Shown in pieces: positions 36,317-46,246 of a DNA stretch of 64,000 nucleotides. Within the stretch, counting starts at the first letter, position 1, and each line of letters opens with the position of its first letter. Both the position numbers and the translations under genes were made by a program. Origin of the DNA: an uncultured Planctomycetaceae bacterium (GTDB lineage Bacteria > Planctomycetota > Planctomycetia > Planctomycetales > Planctomycetaceae); contig CALFSX010000010.1 of assembly GCA_937916515.1 (NCBI GenBank), forward strand, positions 1-64,000, written 5' to 3'. A model generated the notes under the pieces. The model was not told the DNA's origin, searched no databases, and worked only from the letters and a program-made list of their open reading frames with translations.

Positions 36317-38737
36317 CTAAGGTCCAAGGCCCAGATTCTTGATCTGCTGAATGTTGGTTTCCTTTTGAATCCGCTGTTGTTCTTCAAGGATGTCATTCAA
36401 ATCGCTCAACACCTCATGAAACTCCGCCATATCGCGCACGTTTTCGAGAATTCTTCGCAACTCAAAAACTACGGATGTTACATCTGAAATCGATGCTGAT
36501 AGCAGTTCTGCTGCGGGCTGCCCCCCACTCGCCGCGACTCGAAAGCGACTGATCGAACGATCTGCGGTCACCATCAGCGTTTCCGACACGGCTTTCATTG
36601 GTGCAACAATGCTGGTCCGCATGTTTTCCGCCAGTTGCTGCGGCGGAATCGCGTTGTTAATTAACTGTTCCACAATCTCTTCAAAGCTGGCGACAATGGC
36701 CTGCAACTCATTGTCCTGACGCCGCAACGTATCGCCGCTGCGGCGAGCACACTCAGTCAAACCAACTCGATCTTCCGGCGACACGCTGCCAGCCGCCGCC
36801 GCTTCGATGCGATCGGCCAAAGCCTGATTGAATTGCAGATCGTCACGAACCTGTTCCAGCTTCTGAATCAACTCTTCAAACTGCCGTCGTAAGTTCACTT
36901 CGCGAGAATACAAGACTGAAAGCAACTCTTCGTTGCTGACAATCCGAAACACGACGGGTTCTGCTCGAGAAACATTTGTCCCAGGTTCAGTGCAGCCATC
37001 GGTGGCGACGACGGTCAGCGACAATGTCTGCCCTTCCGTCAAATCCAAAGGCTGCACATCAAATCGTTCCTGTTTACTTTGGTCACCGAAACCAAGTTCG
37101 AATTCCGTCACACCGGAAGGCATCGGAATTCGAAACGGTCGAGGACGCCACTGAGATTCATCGTCGACCATAAACTGAAATTCGCCGCTTTGCAGCCCGT
37201 AATCATCCTGAATGGTGCCAACCACCGGAATGATAGCTCGCCGAGTAATCGAGTTGGTAACTCCGCTTGTTCGCGTTGCAATTACGGGAGCCTTGTCTGC
37301 AATGGCACGAATCCGGATAGATTCCTGCGTCGTAGACATAATGTCGTCTTCATCATGCAGGAAGAACCGCAACGACGTATTCGATGCAATCTGCAGTGAC
37401 GAATCGGCCGTAGCCGCAACTAAGTCAGAAGCAGCCTGCGATAAGTCTTCGCCCTGCAAAAGAAACGCCGCCTGAACTCTTAAACCGTCAGGCGACAATA
37501 GCGGGCCAGCCGCCTGAAAATCTCCAGAAAAGCCCTCACGTGCGATCAGCTCGCACGAATCACGATCACCGTAAATTTCAAACAAATCAGTGACAATCCG
37601 GGCCGACTGCAGCGGCTTGTTGCATTCGGCTTCCAGCTGAAACCTGGTCCCGGTCGGCAAGGAAAGTTCGCTGCCTAAAACGGACACCACCCTATCGCGT
37701 TGCTCGTTCCATCCTGTGTAGTCGGGAAATTCGCACTCCGCCACCATTCTGTAAATTGATGGTGGAGTAACGGCCTGAACAGAAAGCGGCAACGGTGGAC
37801 GAAAATCGCCAGCCAATACTTCAATGGTGACGGGTTCCTGCAATCGCGTCAAAATGAAGCGAAAGGTCCGCCCAGATCCAGATGCGGCTGACACATAGGT
37901 TCGACTGCGACTTCCATCCTCACGAATGACGTCCACTCGCACTCGCTGTGGCACAACCCACGGCTGTCCTGCGTCAGAATCGCCTTCCGGTACAGTCATC
38001 TCCAATTCGAAATCGGCACCTCTTGCGTGCAGGTACGTCAACGCATTTTCCGCCCGGCGGAATTCCAGCTTCCGGTCTCCTGGTTGAGCAACCACGCGAA
38101 AATCCAGCGTCGTCGTGCGAAGGTGATAAGTGTCTTCACACGAAACAAAAGCACTCCACCATCGCCGCAGTGACCCAGGTGCCGCAATTCCCTGCCCAAC
38201 AACAGAGACCACAAGCAGACCAGCCAACCAGCCTCGTTTCTTTAACGGAGCCAGGTTGAATACAGCATCCGGCGATAGTTTTAAAGCCACGTTACTGGCT
38301 GCTTCAACTGTCCGCTGCAGCATACTTTCAACCACGGGTCCTGATCCTGGATACCCGTCCGCTCCTTCAACCGTCGTGACAAGACCGTCCTGAAATTCCG
38401 GAAATCGCCGTTCCAAAAGCAGAGCCAACTCACGATCTTTATGACGACGCACCAGCGGCAGAAGAACTTGAGACAGCAACAGCCAAACACTGACCACTGC
38501 CATTACCGCAAACAAGATCAAGCGAAACCCGACAGGAAGTTCCAGCCGCTGTAAAGCAAACCAACCAGCATCAATGCCGGATGTCAGCCAAAACACCAAT
38601 CCCGCCGCAGAAACGCAAAACAGGAAACCGGAAAATACAGAATAGCGACGAATGCGCGAACGTAACCCCTGCAGCAACTGGCTGATTACAGTTGGCAGTT
38701 TCACCTTCATCTTATTGTCTGAATTTGCGCCCGACAT
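36317..38737 (-). CDS. Large membrane-anchored protein of the MoxR/vWA cluster
   Basis: The 806-residue protein has two N-terminal membrane helices ('YSVFSGFLFCVSAAGLVFWL' and 'LILFAVMAVVSVWLLLSQV'), then 'DRELALLLERRFPEFQDGLVT' and a third hydrophobic segment near residue 170. A long beta-rich periplasmic part and a C-terminal helical region follow. This layout resembles the DUF4175-type proteins I associate with Bat-like loci, but the match is from memory. It opens the second half of the cluster, 358 bases after the vWA gene. Confidence 0.75.
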   Translation of the reverse strand: MSGANSDNKMKVKLPTVISQLLQGLRSRIRRYSVFSGFLFCVSAAGLVFWLTSGIDAGWFALQRLELPVGFRLILFAVMAVVSVWLLLSQVLLPLVRRHKDRELALLLERRFPEFQDGLVTTVEGADGYPGSGPVVESMLQRTVEAASNVALKLSPDAVFNLAPLKKRGWLAGLLVVSVVGQGIAAPGSLRRWWSAFVSCEDTYHLRTTTLDFRVVAQPGDRKLEFRRAENALTYLHARGADFELEMTVPEGDSDAGQPWVVPQRVRVDVIREDGSRSRTYVSAASGSGRTFRFILTRLQEPVTIEVLAGDFRPPLPLSVQAVTPPSIYRMVAECEFPDYTGWNEQRDRVVSVLGSELSLPTGTRFQLEAECNKPLQSARIVTDLFEIYGDRDSCELIAREGFSGDFQAAGPLLSPDGLRVQAAFLLQGEDLSQAASDLVAATADSSLQIASNTSLRFFLHDEDDIMSTTQESIRIRAIADKAPVIATRTSGVTNSITRRAIIPVVGTIQDDYGLQSGEFQFMVDDESQWRPRPFRIPMPSGVTEFELGFGDQSKQERFDVQPLDLTEGQTLSLTVVATDGCTEPGTNVSRAEPVVFRIVSNEELLSVLYSREVNLRRQFEELIQKLEQVRDDLQFNQALADRIEAAAAGSVSPEDRVGLTECARRSGDTLRRQDNELQAIVASFEEIVEQLINNAIPPQQLAENMRTSIVAPMKAVSETLMVTADRSISRFRVAASGGQPAAELLSASISDVTSVVFELRRILENVRDMAEFHEVLSDLNDILEEQQRIQKETNIQQIKNLGLGP

Positions 38738-39095
38738 GTTTCGCTTGCAAAGTATCCGTTGGTTAACGTTCTGTAAAAGATACGACGTTATTCCGCGACG
38801 ATCAGCACCTGTTGAATCGTCGCAACCTGTGTAAGTTCAAAATGTTGTGCCCAGCAAATTATCTCTGGTTACCTGATTTTATGCGAGCCGCAATGACAAG
38901 TCTCGCACCGTGTTTCAACGCATACCACGGAACGCTCAAAAATACAGTTTTGCAGAAATCTGATCAACAAAACGTTCTACAACCGAAGCTTCCAACTCGC
39001 TGCCAATGACCAAAAACCACTCAGCCGCTGAAGGGGCAGCTATAAACAGGGCCAAAATCATTCCAAAACAAACCCTCAGTGCTGCGTAAGGGCCG
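38738..39095. other. Intergenic gap within the cluster
   Basis: 358 bases separate the vWA gene from the large membrane protein on the same strand. I see no ORF with support, no strong hairpin and no T-run. It probably holds a promoter for the downstream half, but no convincing -35/-10 pair was found. Confidence 0.4.
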
Positions 39096-41657
39096 TCAAG
39101 ACAGACGGACAACGCGTCTAAGAGCCCATTCCAGTCCTAACAAAACCACCATCAAATACATCAGCCACTGTTTGTCCCACAATGTCTTTAGTTGTTCATC
39201 GATAACAATTGGTTCACTGCGATCTGGAAGAAGCTCCAAAACCTGACCTTGGGCTTCTTCCAAACTCAAATACTTTCCGCCTGTGCCTTCAGTAAGGCTT
39301 GTCAGCAACTTGACATCCTGAGACGGATTTTCCGATTCCAGGTTTGGTAAAACAACCTCAATATTGCCCTGCAACACATCACTGGATTCGGGCACCGGCA
39401 CGGTCACTCGGTAGACCCCCGGACGCCCTGGGCGAAACGAATTAAAGAACTGGCCGGGCTTGCGAGAATCGGCTCGCAACGAATCAGGCACGGATACCGG
39501 ACGCCCCTGCTCGTCAGAGATCGACACAGAAACGGATTCACGCACGAGAGGCTGCATGCGGGCATCATAAAGTTGTGCTCGAATGGTGACGGTCTGGCCA
39601 GGAGAAACTTCCGTTCTATCCAGCAGCAGTAAACCGCGAGATCGCCCACGACTTCTGCGTCCCTGCCCAACTTCTCGAATAAGACTGGTCCAGAATCGCT
39701 GATGCCCTTCCGGACTAATCGCCCGCAGCCGCCAGGTTTCAGCAGAACCAATAAACATCGTGCGACCTTTGCCGTAAAACTGACTTGCTAAATACGGGGG
39801 AAGCCCATCCTGAGTGCTGGCGCGAGGATTCCCGTATCGAGCCAGAACAATAGCACCGTCTTTAACAGACTTGACAGGATACGATCGAAAAATTCCCTTA
39901 AACCGGTTCCACAGCTCGACGTCTGCTTTGCCGGTTGCATCCGAAATTTTCATGAAGCCACTGGTCTTGCCCTCCGGCGTCAACAGCACCGGCCACGGCT
40001 TATCAGCTCGCTGAGACACCTTAAGATCAACCAGCATTCTGTTCAGAACCACCGGATACAGAACGGCAATATCCTTAAACTTATCTGGTGTTCGAGCAAT
40101 TTCTGAAGTGTAAATTTCACCGGCCACAAAAATGATTCCGCCGGAATGTTCATCCACCCATCGGTTCAGAAACTGCTGCTGCTTCGGAGACAAGCGAGAC
40201 CAGTCTGCGTCAAAGGCAACAATCACATCATACTGAAACAGCTCCGCTTCTGTTTCAGGAAATCGTGTCAGCAGCTTTTCAGCTTCCTGAGAAACGAATC
40301 CGATGTTTTCTTCAGTAATAGACTGCAACCAAACATCGGATTCAATGCCACTGTGGCGAAACAAAGTGTTGCGAACAAACTGATAGTCACGCATCGGCCC
40401 ACTGGATATCACCAGCACCTTCTGCTTGCGGTCACTCACTTCCACTTCTCTGCGGCGCTGGTTGTCTTCCAGTGTGAGTTCTCTCAAAGTGCCATCTGCC
40501 AGTTTCGCCACCGCAACATAGTCGTAATTGCCCGGAACGTTCAGTTGCTGTTGAAAGCCAACTTCGGCGGGCAATCCATTTTCGGAAAGTTCAAACGACT
40601 TCTCTGCGACCTGTTTTCGGTCGGAACCATCGCCTCCAGCTGTCTGCTGAAACAATTGAATGTTACCAGCTTGAGATTCCAACCCGCTGCCCTGTACAAC
40701 CACGGCGATATCAAATGGATCTCCGCGATGAACTTCAGACGGCGACTGCATCCCGGCCAGCCACAAATTCACCTGCGGACGCTGACTTCCAACACCGATT
40801 GTCACCAGTCGAGTATCGCTCTGTTCAGCTTGAATCCGCGCTGTTTCCACATCAAGCCCGGCGTTGGACCGTCCATCTGTAAGGACAACAATCCCGGAAA
40901 GTGTTCTTCCCGACATATCGCCGATCATCTGATTCAGCGATTCTCCCAGTCGAGTTTCCGCGCCCATTGGCTGCAGAATTCTGCTCCATTCGGCCTGCAG
41001 CTCTTCCTTCGATTTTGCTGCTACTCCACCAAGTTCCACTCGAGTCGCCCCAGCATCAGAATCGGGCTGATCCTGAGGTGATGCACCAGTAGCCGGATTT
41101 GATTCTCGCATCACAAACGTAGCTTCGCCCTGCGACACAACAGCCTTGGGGCCATCCAAAGACGAATCAAACGTATACACAGATACAGCGTGCGTTTCGC
41201 TAAGCTGATTCAGTAATCCAGAATCCACAAACGCTGCCTGCACCGCCTCCGCTCGCGATTTAACAGCCCCCTTCAGTTCTAATCCAGAATCGCCTGCAAC
41301 TGAATCGCCGGAAACATCGTCCTGCTCAGCAACCGGATAAGCCATAGAAAGCGACGTATCAACCAGAATTCCAACTCGCGATTTCTGAATCTGCGTTGTC
41401 TGAGTTCTCTGCCGAGGATTCAGCAATACAAACAACAACAGAATCAGCACAGTGGCACGCAAGGCCAGCAAGCCCGCTCGCCAGGGCGTTTTCAAAAACC
41501 GGGTGTCGCGAAGTGACGTCCAGGAAGCCAGCCCGAACAACAGCAACATCCCACCCAGCAAAAGCAGGATTCCGACAGTCGATTCGGGCAGATCGTATTC
41601 GGTCGTTTCAAACGACTCAGACGCCTGAGCCAATAAATGGATACCGCGAAACATCAT
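39096..41657 (-). CDS. vWA-domain membrane protein with GATase-like domain
   Basis: The 853-residue protein has two N-terminal membrane helices, then a von Willebrand A domain with MIDAS motif 'VGILVDTSLSM' and 'GIVVLTDGRSNAG'. An immunoglobulin-like region follows, then a class I glutamine-amidotransferase-like fold around 'YDVIVAFDADWSRLSPKQQQFLNRWV'. A final helix 'WLMYLMVVLLGLEWALRR' sits at the C-terminus. The large middle is therefore periplasmic. Similar proteins accompany MoxR and BatA in planctomycetes. The ATG overlaps the BatA-like stop by four bases. Likely role is assembly or sensing in the envelope; inference. Confidence 0.82.
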   Translation of the reverse strand: MMFRGIHLLAQASESFETTEYDLPESTVGILLLLGGMLLLFGLASWTSLRDTRFLKTPWRAGLLALRATVLILLLFVLLNPRQRTQTTQIQKSRVGILVDTSLSMAYPVAEQDDVSGDSVAGDSGLELKGAVKSRAEAVQAAFVDSGLLNQLSETHAVSVYTFDSSLDGPKAVVSQGEATFVMRESNPATGASPQDQPDSDAGATRVELGGVAAKSKEELQAEWSRILQPMGAETRLGESLNQMIGDMSGRTLSGIVVLTDGRSNAGLDVETARIQAEQSDTRLVTIGVGSQRPQVNLWLAGMQSPSEVHRGDPFDIAVVVQGSGLESQAGNIQLFQQTAGGDGSDRKQVAEKSFELSENGLPAEVGFQQQLNVPGNYDYVAVAKLADGTLRELTLEDNQRRREVEVSDRKQKVLVISSGPMRDYQFVRNTLFRHSGIESDVWLQSITEENIGFVSQEAEKLLTRFPETEAELFQYDVIVAFDADWSRLSPKQQQFLNRWVDEHSGGIIFVAGEIYTSEIARTPDKFKDIAVLYPVVLNRMLVDLKVSQRADKPWPVLLTPEGKTSGFMKISDATGKADVELWNRFKGIFRSYPVKSVKDGAIVLARYGNPRASTQDGLPPYLASQFYGKGRTMFIGSAETWRLRAISPEGHQRFWTSLIREVGQGRRSRGRSRGLLLLDRTEVSPGQTVTIRAQLYDARMQPLVRESVSVSISDEQGRPVSVPDSLRADSRKPGQFFNSFRPGRPGVYRVTVPVPESSDVLQGNIEVVLPNLESENPSQDVKLLTSLTEGTGGKYLSLEEAQGQVLELLPDRSEPIVIDEQLKTLWDKQWLMYLMVVLLGLEWALRRVVRLS

Positions 41658-43924
41658 GCTTTCACCTCAGGATGAAAGCTCAGACGCAGCGAAAGCAACT
41701 GTTCAGCCACCAGCACAACAACCAGCAGCCCCAATAAAAACCAGCGAACATCTCGCCCCGCATCACTTGCCGTCAGTTCGCCGGTGGTCTCAGCCGAAAT
41801 CACTCGCAAGCTGCCGGATTCAACCAATTGTTCCACTTCCGCCGCAGTCGCCGACTGAAGATTGCTTTCCGCTGCTGACACATTCATCGCCAGCCATTGT
41901 TCATTTGTTTCGCCATCCAGATCAAAGCGTTTGATTCGAAATGTGCCCGGGCGATTTGCCTGAGGCACGGTCACCGAAAGCTGCCCGTCGTCATTTCCCG
42001 CACCGCTTTCTTCGCCTTCGCCGGCGTTAGAAGTGACGGGCGTTGCCTGCAACCTGACAAAGGTATCGTCCCTGGATTGATCGTCGTCTGAGGCAGGCAA
42101 AAACACTTCCAGCACGTCGGAATACTCGCTGATTGGCCACGCAAATCGCAGCTCATCCCCAACTTCACGAACACTGACCACTCGACTGGGAGTCTGTAAG
42201 TACTGAGCCATCAACAGGTGCATCACGACATATCCGGGCGAGTCTGCGATTGGCCAGTTGCTCCAGCGGCGGCCAGCTGAAATCAGAAAGGTGAGGATAC
42301 GCCCTTTCCCAAAAGAGTGCTCAAACACAACCGGACTTCCATCCTTCATGCGAGCCAATGTTTGAACGCCTTGAGCCGATAGTTCTGAAGCACCTTGATC
42401 GGGAGCAGTCAGGAACCAGTTGGTGAACTGCAATGCATCCGCCAAACCTGATTCCGGATCGTTATAGGCCAGAAAGATAAAGTGATCTTCAAAAACCGGC
42501 ACGTCAAACCCTGCAGTGTCGTCTTCCGAATTTGCATCAGCACTGTGTACGGTCGTCAACTGCACGGGAAATAACTTCGCAGAATCCTGCTGCAAAGCAG
42601 AATTGTACCAACGCGTATTTGCCTGTCCGTCCGGAAACCAGGCGATACCACCGCCAGCCTTCACGTAGGCTGCCAGATATTGCACGGCATCCGCCGGAAG
42701 CTCTCGCACGTTGAGCAGATAGATGCTGTCATACTGGTCCAGATCAACTGACGTCAGCACATCTGAAGTTCGCTGCTCAGTCACAATTCCCGTTAAACCA
42801 GGATCAGAAATCGCCAACGAAACATACTTGGCATCCTGCTGTTCTGCTTCGTCGTCAATCACCAGAACTCGACGGCTATCAGTCACCTCAACGGCAACAA
42901 ATCGACTGTTGTCTTCCCGCAGAATATCTTCTTCAAGACGCACTTCAATTTCCTGAAGGCCCGCCGCATCAAACACGATATCGTGCGAAAGTTCTGCGGA
43001 AGAATTTGGTTCGATGTCTGGAATCAGCACTTTTCCAGGTAAGGCAGTTCCATTCACAAACACGTCGGCTCGCAATCCAGCTGATTTCTGAATGCCGTGA
43101 TTCGCAATCGTCAGGTTCAGCCGCCATGGAATGCCCACCGCAACAGCCAGAGTTTCAGACTGCATGCGACTGATAACCAGGTTTGATGGCGATTCCTCAG
43201 TCACAGAAATGACGCTGATTTCGGCATCCAACGCATCCAGCCCCTTCAACGCGGTCGCCATTTCTGTACGACTTACCCAATCAGACTTGCGAAGATCGGT
43301 CACAATGTGAACCTGAGGCGCAACGCCTCCATCGCCCGCCAAAATCTGCTCGGCAGCAACAATTGCGGCCACAGGAGAAGCCGCTTTGTAAGAACATTGC
43401 AGGTTGTCCAAACGCGGCGTCAATTCCTGAATTAAAGCTCCATCCAGAGTCCGATCCGTGACCAATGGTCGATCAGGTTGAGTCATCGTTAACACAGTCA
43501 CGCGTTGAGTTCGCGGCTGTCCGCTACCCTGCGACACCATTCGCTTAACCGTATCAATCGCCCGTCGAAAAATCGTGGCATCATGATCCGTGGCTCTCAT
43601 TGACAACGAATCGTCAATAATGATCACATGATGCGTTGTCGCTCCGCGCAACATCATCATGCCTGACGAATCAAGCACCAGTCGGGCGATCAGAAACATA
43701 ATCAGCAGTACAGCCAGCACTCTCAACAGCAGCAGCAGCAATTGTTCGATAATCAACCGACGACGGTTCAGCTCGTCGCTTTGCAGTAGAAATTCCATCG
43801 CCGCAAATTGAACACGTTTATATCGCAGTCGACTTAGCAGATGAATAATAATCGGAACAGCGGCCAGCGCAGCACCTGGCAGCACAAAGCTGGGATTCAG
43901 GAAGTACTGCGATAACCACGACAT
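41654..43924 (-). CDS. BatA-like N-terminal domain and vWA protein
   Basis: The 756-residue protein begins with the aerotolerance-regulator (BatA) N-terminal segment: 'FLNPSFVLPGAALAAVPIIIHLLSR' then 'QLLLLLLRVLAVLLIMFLIARLV'. The vWA domain has MIDAS 'VIIIDDSLSM'. A GATase-like part ('LAAYVKAGGGIAWFPDG') and a C-terminal membrane helix ('WFLLGLLVVVLVAEQLLSL') follow. Start taken at ATG 43924, since the family begins there; the track adds 19 residues. Bat proteins with MoxR and DUF58 form a conserved but poorly understood envelope system. Confidence 0.87.
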   Translation of the reverse strand: MSWLSQYFLNPSFVLPGAALAAVPIIIHLLSRLRYKRVQFAAMEFLLQSDELNRRRLIIEQLLLLLLRVLAVLLIMFLIARLVLDSSGMMMLRGATTHHVIIIDDSLSMRATDHDATIFRRAIDTVKRMVSQGSGQPRTQRVTVLTMTQPDRPLVTDRTLDGALIQELTPRLDNLQCSYKAASPVAAIVAAEQILAGDGGVAPQVHIVTDLRKSDWVSRTEMATALKGLDALDAEISVISVTEESPSNLVISRMQSETLAVAVGIPWRLNLTIANHGIQKSAGLRADVFVNGTALPGKVLIPDIEPNSSAELSHDIVFDAAGLQEIEVRLEEDILREDNSRFVAVEVTDSRRVLVIDDEAEQQDAKYVSLAISDPGLTGIVTEQRTSDVLTSVDLDQYDSIYLLNVRELPADAVQYLAAYVKAGGGIAWFPDGQANTRWYNSALQQDSAKLFPVQLTTVHSADANSEDDTAGFDVPVFEDHFIFLAYNDPESGLADALQFTNWFLTAPDQGASELSAQGVQTLARMKDGSPVVFEHSFGKGRILTFLISAGRRWSNWPIADSPGYVVMHLLMAQYLQTPSRVVSVREVGDELRFAWPISEYSDVLEVFLPASDDDQSRDDTFVRLQATPVTSNAGEGEESGAGNDDGQLSVTVPQANRPGTFRIKRFDLDGETNEQWLAMNVSAAESNLQSATAAEVEQLVESGSLRVISAETTGELTASDAGRDVRWFLLGLLVVVLVAEQLLSLRLSFHPEVKA

Positions 43925-44005
43925 ATTTATATCCGAACCACTAGTGCTTAGTTGCCTGTTTCCTGACAAACAAATTGCCATCTGGCAGACACATAAAACC
44001 GAACA

Positions 44006-44908
44006 CTATTTCTTTCTCATTCCGATTCTGGAATTCAGCAAATGTGACAACACAGCATCCAGATTTTCGCTGGTGCGCGACAACCGATAGTCAACAAGAC
44101 TGCCCGCACAGCGTCGTCGCACGGTTTCCAGAAATTTCTCCAAAGCACTCAGGTATCCGGACCGCAGAGCGTTAGGATCGCAAGTCAGCTTTCCACTGTC
44201 TTCCAGACCTTCAAACCGCAGCGTACCTGAATAGTCAAAATCCAGTTCCTGATCGTCCATCGTATGCACGATTAATACTTCATGCTTACGCTGGCGAAGT
44301 AATTGCAGACCTTTAAACAGTGCGTCTCGATCGCAGAATAAATCAGAAATCAGAATAACAATGCTGCGATGAGACATCATTTCAGCAGACTTACGCAACA
44401 CCGCGTTGATGTCGGTTTTTCCAACTGCAGTGGCCACGGAAAGCCCCTGCAGAATTGTGGTCATGTGATTGTTGCGACTGCTGGAAGGGATAATGCTGCG
44501 AACCTGTGTATCAAACAGGGCCGCGCCCACCGAATCGTGCTGCTTCAAAACCAGCATTGCCAACGCGGCCGCAACAGTTTGAGCGTATTCAAATTTTGTA
44601 ATAGCACCGCTGCCAAACTGCATCGATTCGCTGCCGTCAACCAACAGCATGACTCGAACGTTTGTGTCCTCTTCAAACTGCTTCAGATAGTAGCGATCCG
44701 TTCTTGACCAGACTTTCCAGTCAATTCGGCGCGTATCGTCACCCGGCACATATTCGCGGTGCTGGACGAATTCAGTGGACTGACCAAAGTACGGACTTCT
44801 ATGCAATCCGGATACGAACCCGTCGACAACTTTTCGAGCTCGCAGTTCCAGACGGGAAATCTTCGCGATTTCGTCAGGCTGCAAAAATCTTTCCAAGTCG
44901 TGGGTCAC
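44006..44908 (-). CDS. DUF58 family protein
   Basis: The 300-residue protein has the DUF58 core '[21 protein letters not shown]' around residues 50-75 and a vWA-like strand '[13 protein letters not shown]'. DUF58 proteins occur next to MoxR ATPases and are thought to be partners or substrates of MoxR. The GTG start lies 35 bases inside the end of the MoxR gene. No signal peptide or helix is seen, so this member is probably cytoplasmic. Confidence 0.92.
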   Translation of the reverse strand: MTHDLERFLQPDEIAKISRLELRARKVVDGFVSGLHRSPYFGQSTEFVQHREYVPGDDTRRIDWKVWSRTDRYYLKQFEEDTNVRVMLLVDGSESMQFGSGAITKFEYAQTVAAALAMLVLKQHDSVGAALFDTQVRSIIPSSSRNNHMTTILQGLSVATAVGKTDINAVLRKSAEMMSHRSIVILISDLFCDRDALFKGLQLLRQRKHEVLIVHTMDDQELDFDYSGTLRFEGLEDSGKLTCDPNALRSGYLSALEKFLETVRRRCAGSLVDYRLSRTSENLDAVLSHLLNSRIGMRKK

Positions 44909-45926
44909 TTGTCAGTTCACTTTCCTTGTCTGGTGTTTCCTGAATCAGCCGTTCGATCACTTTGTCGGACGTAATGCCTTCACTTTCAGCCGTGAAGTTG
45001 GGAGTAATACGATGACGCAGCACTGGCCCGGCCAACGCCTTGATATCTTCCGTTGAAACATGAGTTCGCCCATGCAATAACGCTCGCGCCTTTCCGCCCA
45101 GCAGCAGGTTCTGCATAGCTCGCGGGCCAGCCCCCCAGGCCAGCCATTCGTTGATCCAATCCGGCGCTCCCGGTTGCCCGACTCGCGTCTGGCGAACCAA
45201 CGCTAAAGCATAATTCACAACATGATCTGAAACCGGCACCTGCCTGACAACATGCTGCAATTCCATAACCTGTTCAGCCGACAACACCGGCTCAACGGTA
45301 TGACGAAAATCGGAAGTTGTCTGGCGAGCAATCTGGCGTTCTTCCTCGAAGGTCGGATAGGTAACGAAGACCTTGAACATAAACCGGTCCTGCTGTGCTT
45401 CCGGCAAAGAATAAGTGCCTTCCTGTTCGATCGGGTTCTGAGTGGCCAGCACAAAAAACGGATCGCTGAGCTTATGAATCGTCTGCCCGACAGTCACCTG
45501 ACGTTCCTGCATCGCCTCCAGCAACGCCGCCTGAGTTTTCGGAGGCGTTCGGTTGATTTCATCGGCCAGCACCATGTTGTGAAACAATGGCCCCTGAATG
45601 AACCGAAATTCTCGCTGCCCGGTTTCTCGATTCTCCTGCAGTACGTCAGTGCCCGTAATGTCTGCCGGCATCAAGTCGGGAGTAAACTGGATTCGTGAAA
45701 AGTTCATCGATAGACACTTAGCTAAAGTGCTGATCATGAGCGTTTTCGCAAGTCCCGGAACGCCTTCCAGTAAACAATGCCCCTGGCTGAACAGGGAAAT
45801 CAGCAACTGGTCAATGACGTCGCCCTGCCCGACAATCACTTTGGCGATCTGTTCACGAAGCTTCGCGTGAGCCTTGTGCAGGAGATCAATTGATTCGTTG
45901 GAAACTTCTGTTGTTGCTTCTGCCAT
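44874..45926 (-). CDS. MoxR-family AAA+ ATPase
   Basis: The 350-residue protein has Walker A 'EGVPGLAKT', Walker B 'MVLADEINR', sensor 1 '[24 protein letters not shown]' and MoxR-type C-terminal helices. MoxR ATPases act as chaperones inserting metal cofactors or assembling vWA proteins. I chose the ATG at 45926 with GGAGA upstream; the track's 45941 is a GTG overlapping that site. It is the first gene of the cluster running to 29.1 kb. Confidence 0.95.
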   Translation of the reverse strand: MAEATTEVSNESIDLLHKAHAKLREQIAKVIVGQGDVIDQLLISLFSQGHCLLEGVPGLAKTLMISTLAKCLSMNFSRIQFTPDLMPADITGTDVLQENRETGQREFRFIQGPLFHNMVLADEINRTPPKTQAALLEAMQERQVTVGQTIHKLSDPFFVLATQNPIEQEGTYSLPEAQQDRFMFKVFVTYPTFEEERQIARQTTSDFRHTVEPVLSAEQVMELQHVVRQVPVSDHVVNYALALVRQTRVGQPGAPDWINEWLAWGAGPRAMQNLLLGGKARALLHGRTHVSTEDIKALAGPVLRHRITPNFTAESEGITSDKVIERLIQETPDKESELTSDPRLGKIFAA

Positions 45927-46141
45927 GAAAATCTCCGGCACATTCGCGCCGTATTGTTAACAGTGCTTTGGGGGCAGCTCGGACGGCCAAATGCCGCCAT
46001 CACCAAGCCGACCAGCGATTAAGTTATCGGGGATCATAGGAAAACGACGGAATGAAGAGAATCTTCCCACGTGAGAGCCCGTGTTTTTCTTCCAATACTG
46101 CGTTTCGCACGTTTCAGAGGATTCTCACCTGACGAACCCAC
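45927..46141. other. Upstream region of the MoxR cluster
   Basis: About 215 bases between the MoxR start and the terminator of the cadherin gene. No gene is supported. The promoter of the MoxR cluster must lie here, but I cannot pick a convincing -35/-10 pair. Confidence 0.4.
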
Positions 46142-46179
46142 GAAAAAGGCCCGTTGCAGTAGCTACAGCAACGGGCCTT
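46142..46179 (-). terminator. Intrinsic terminator of the cadherin-repeat gene
   Basis: On the minus strand a perfect 12-bp stem AAGGCCCGTTGC / GCAACGGGCCTT with a 10-base loop is followed by TTTCG, giving five T in a row with the stem end. It lies about 70 bases after the cadherin-gene stop. Confidence 0.9.
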
Positions 46180-46246
46180 ACAGAGATTCCACAGAAATGA
46201 GGCCTGATTCAACGTGGTTAGAAGCAGGTCACTCGAAATCGGTCAC

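Noticed and set aside
40146-41081. 311-residue plus-strand ORF
   Set aside because: Antisense to the well-supported vWA gene and without recognisable domain.
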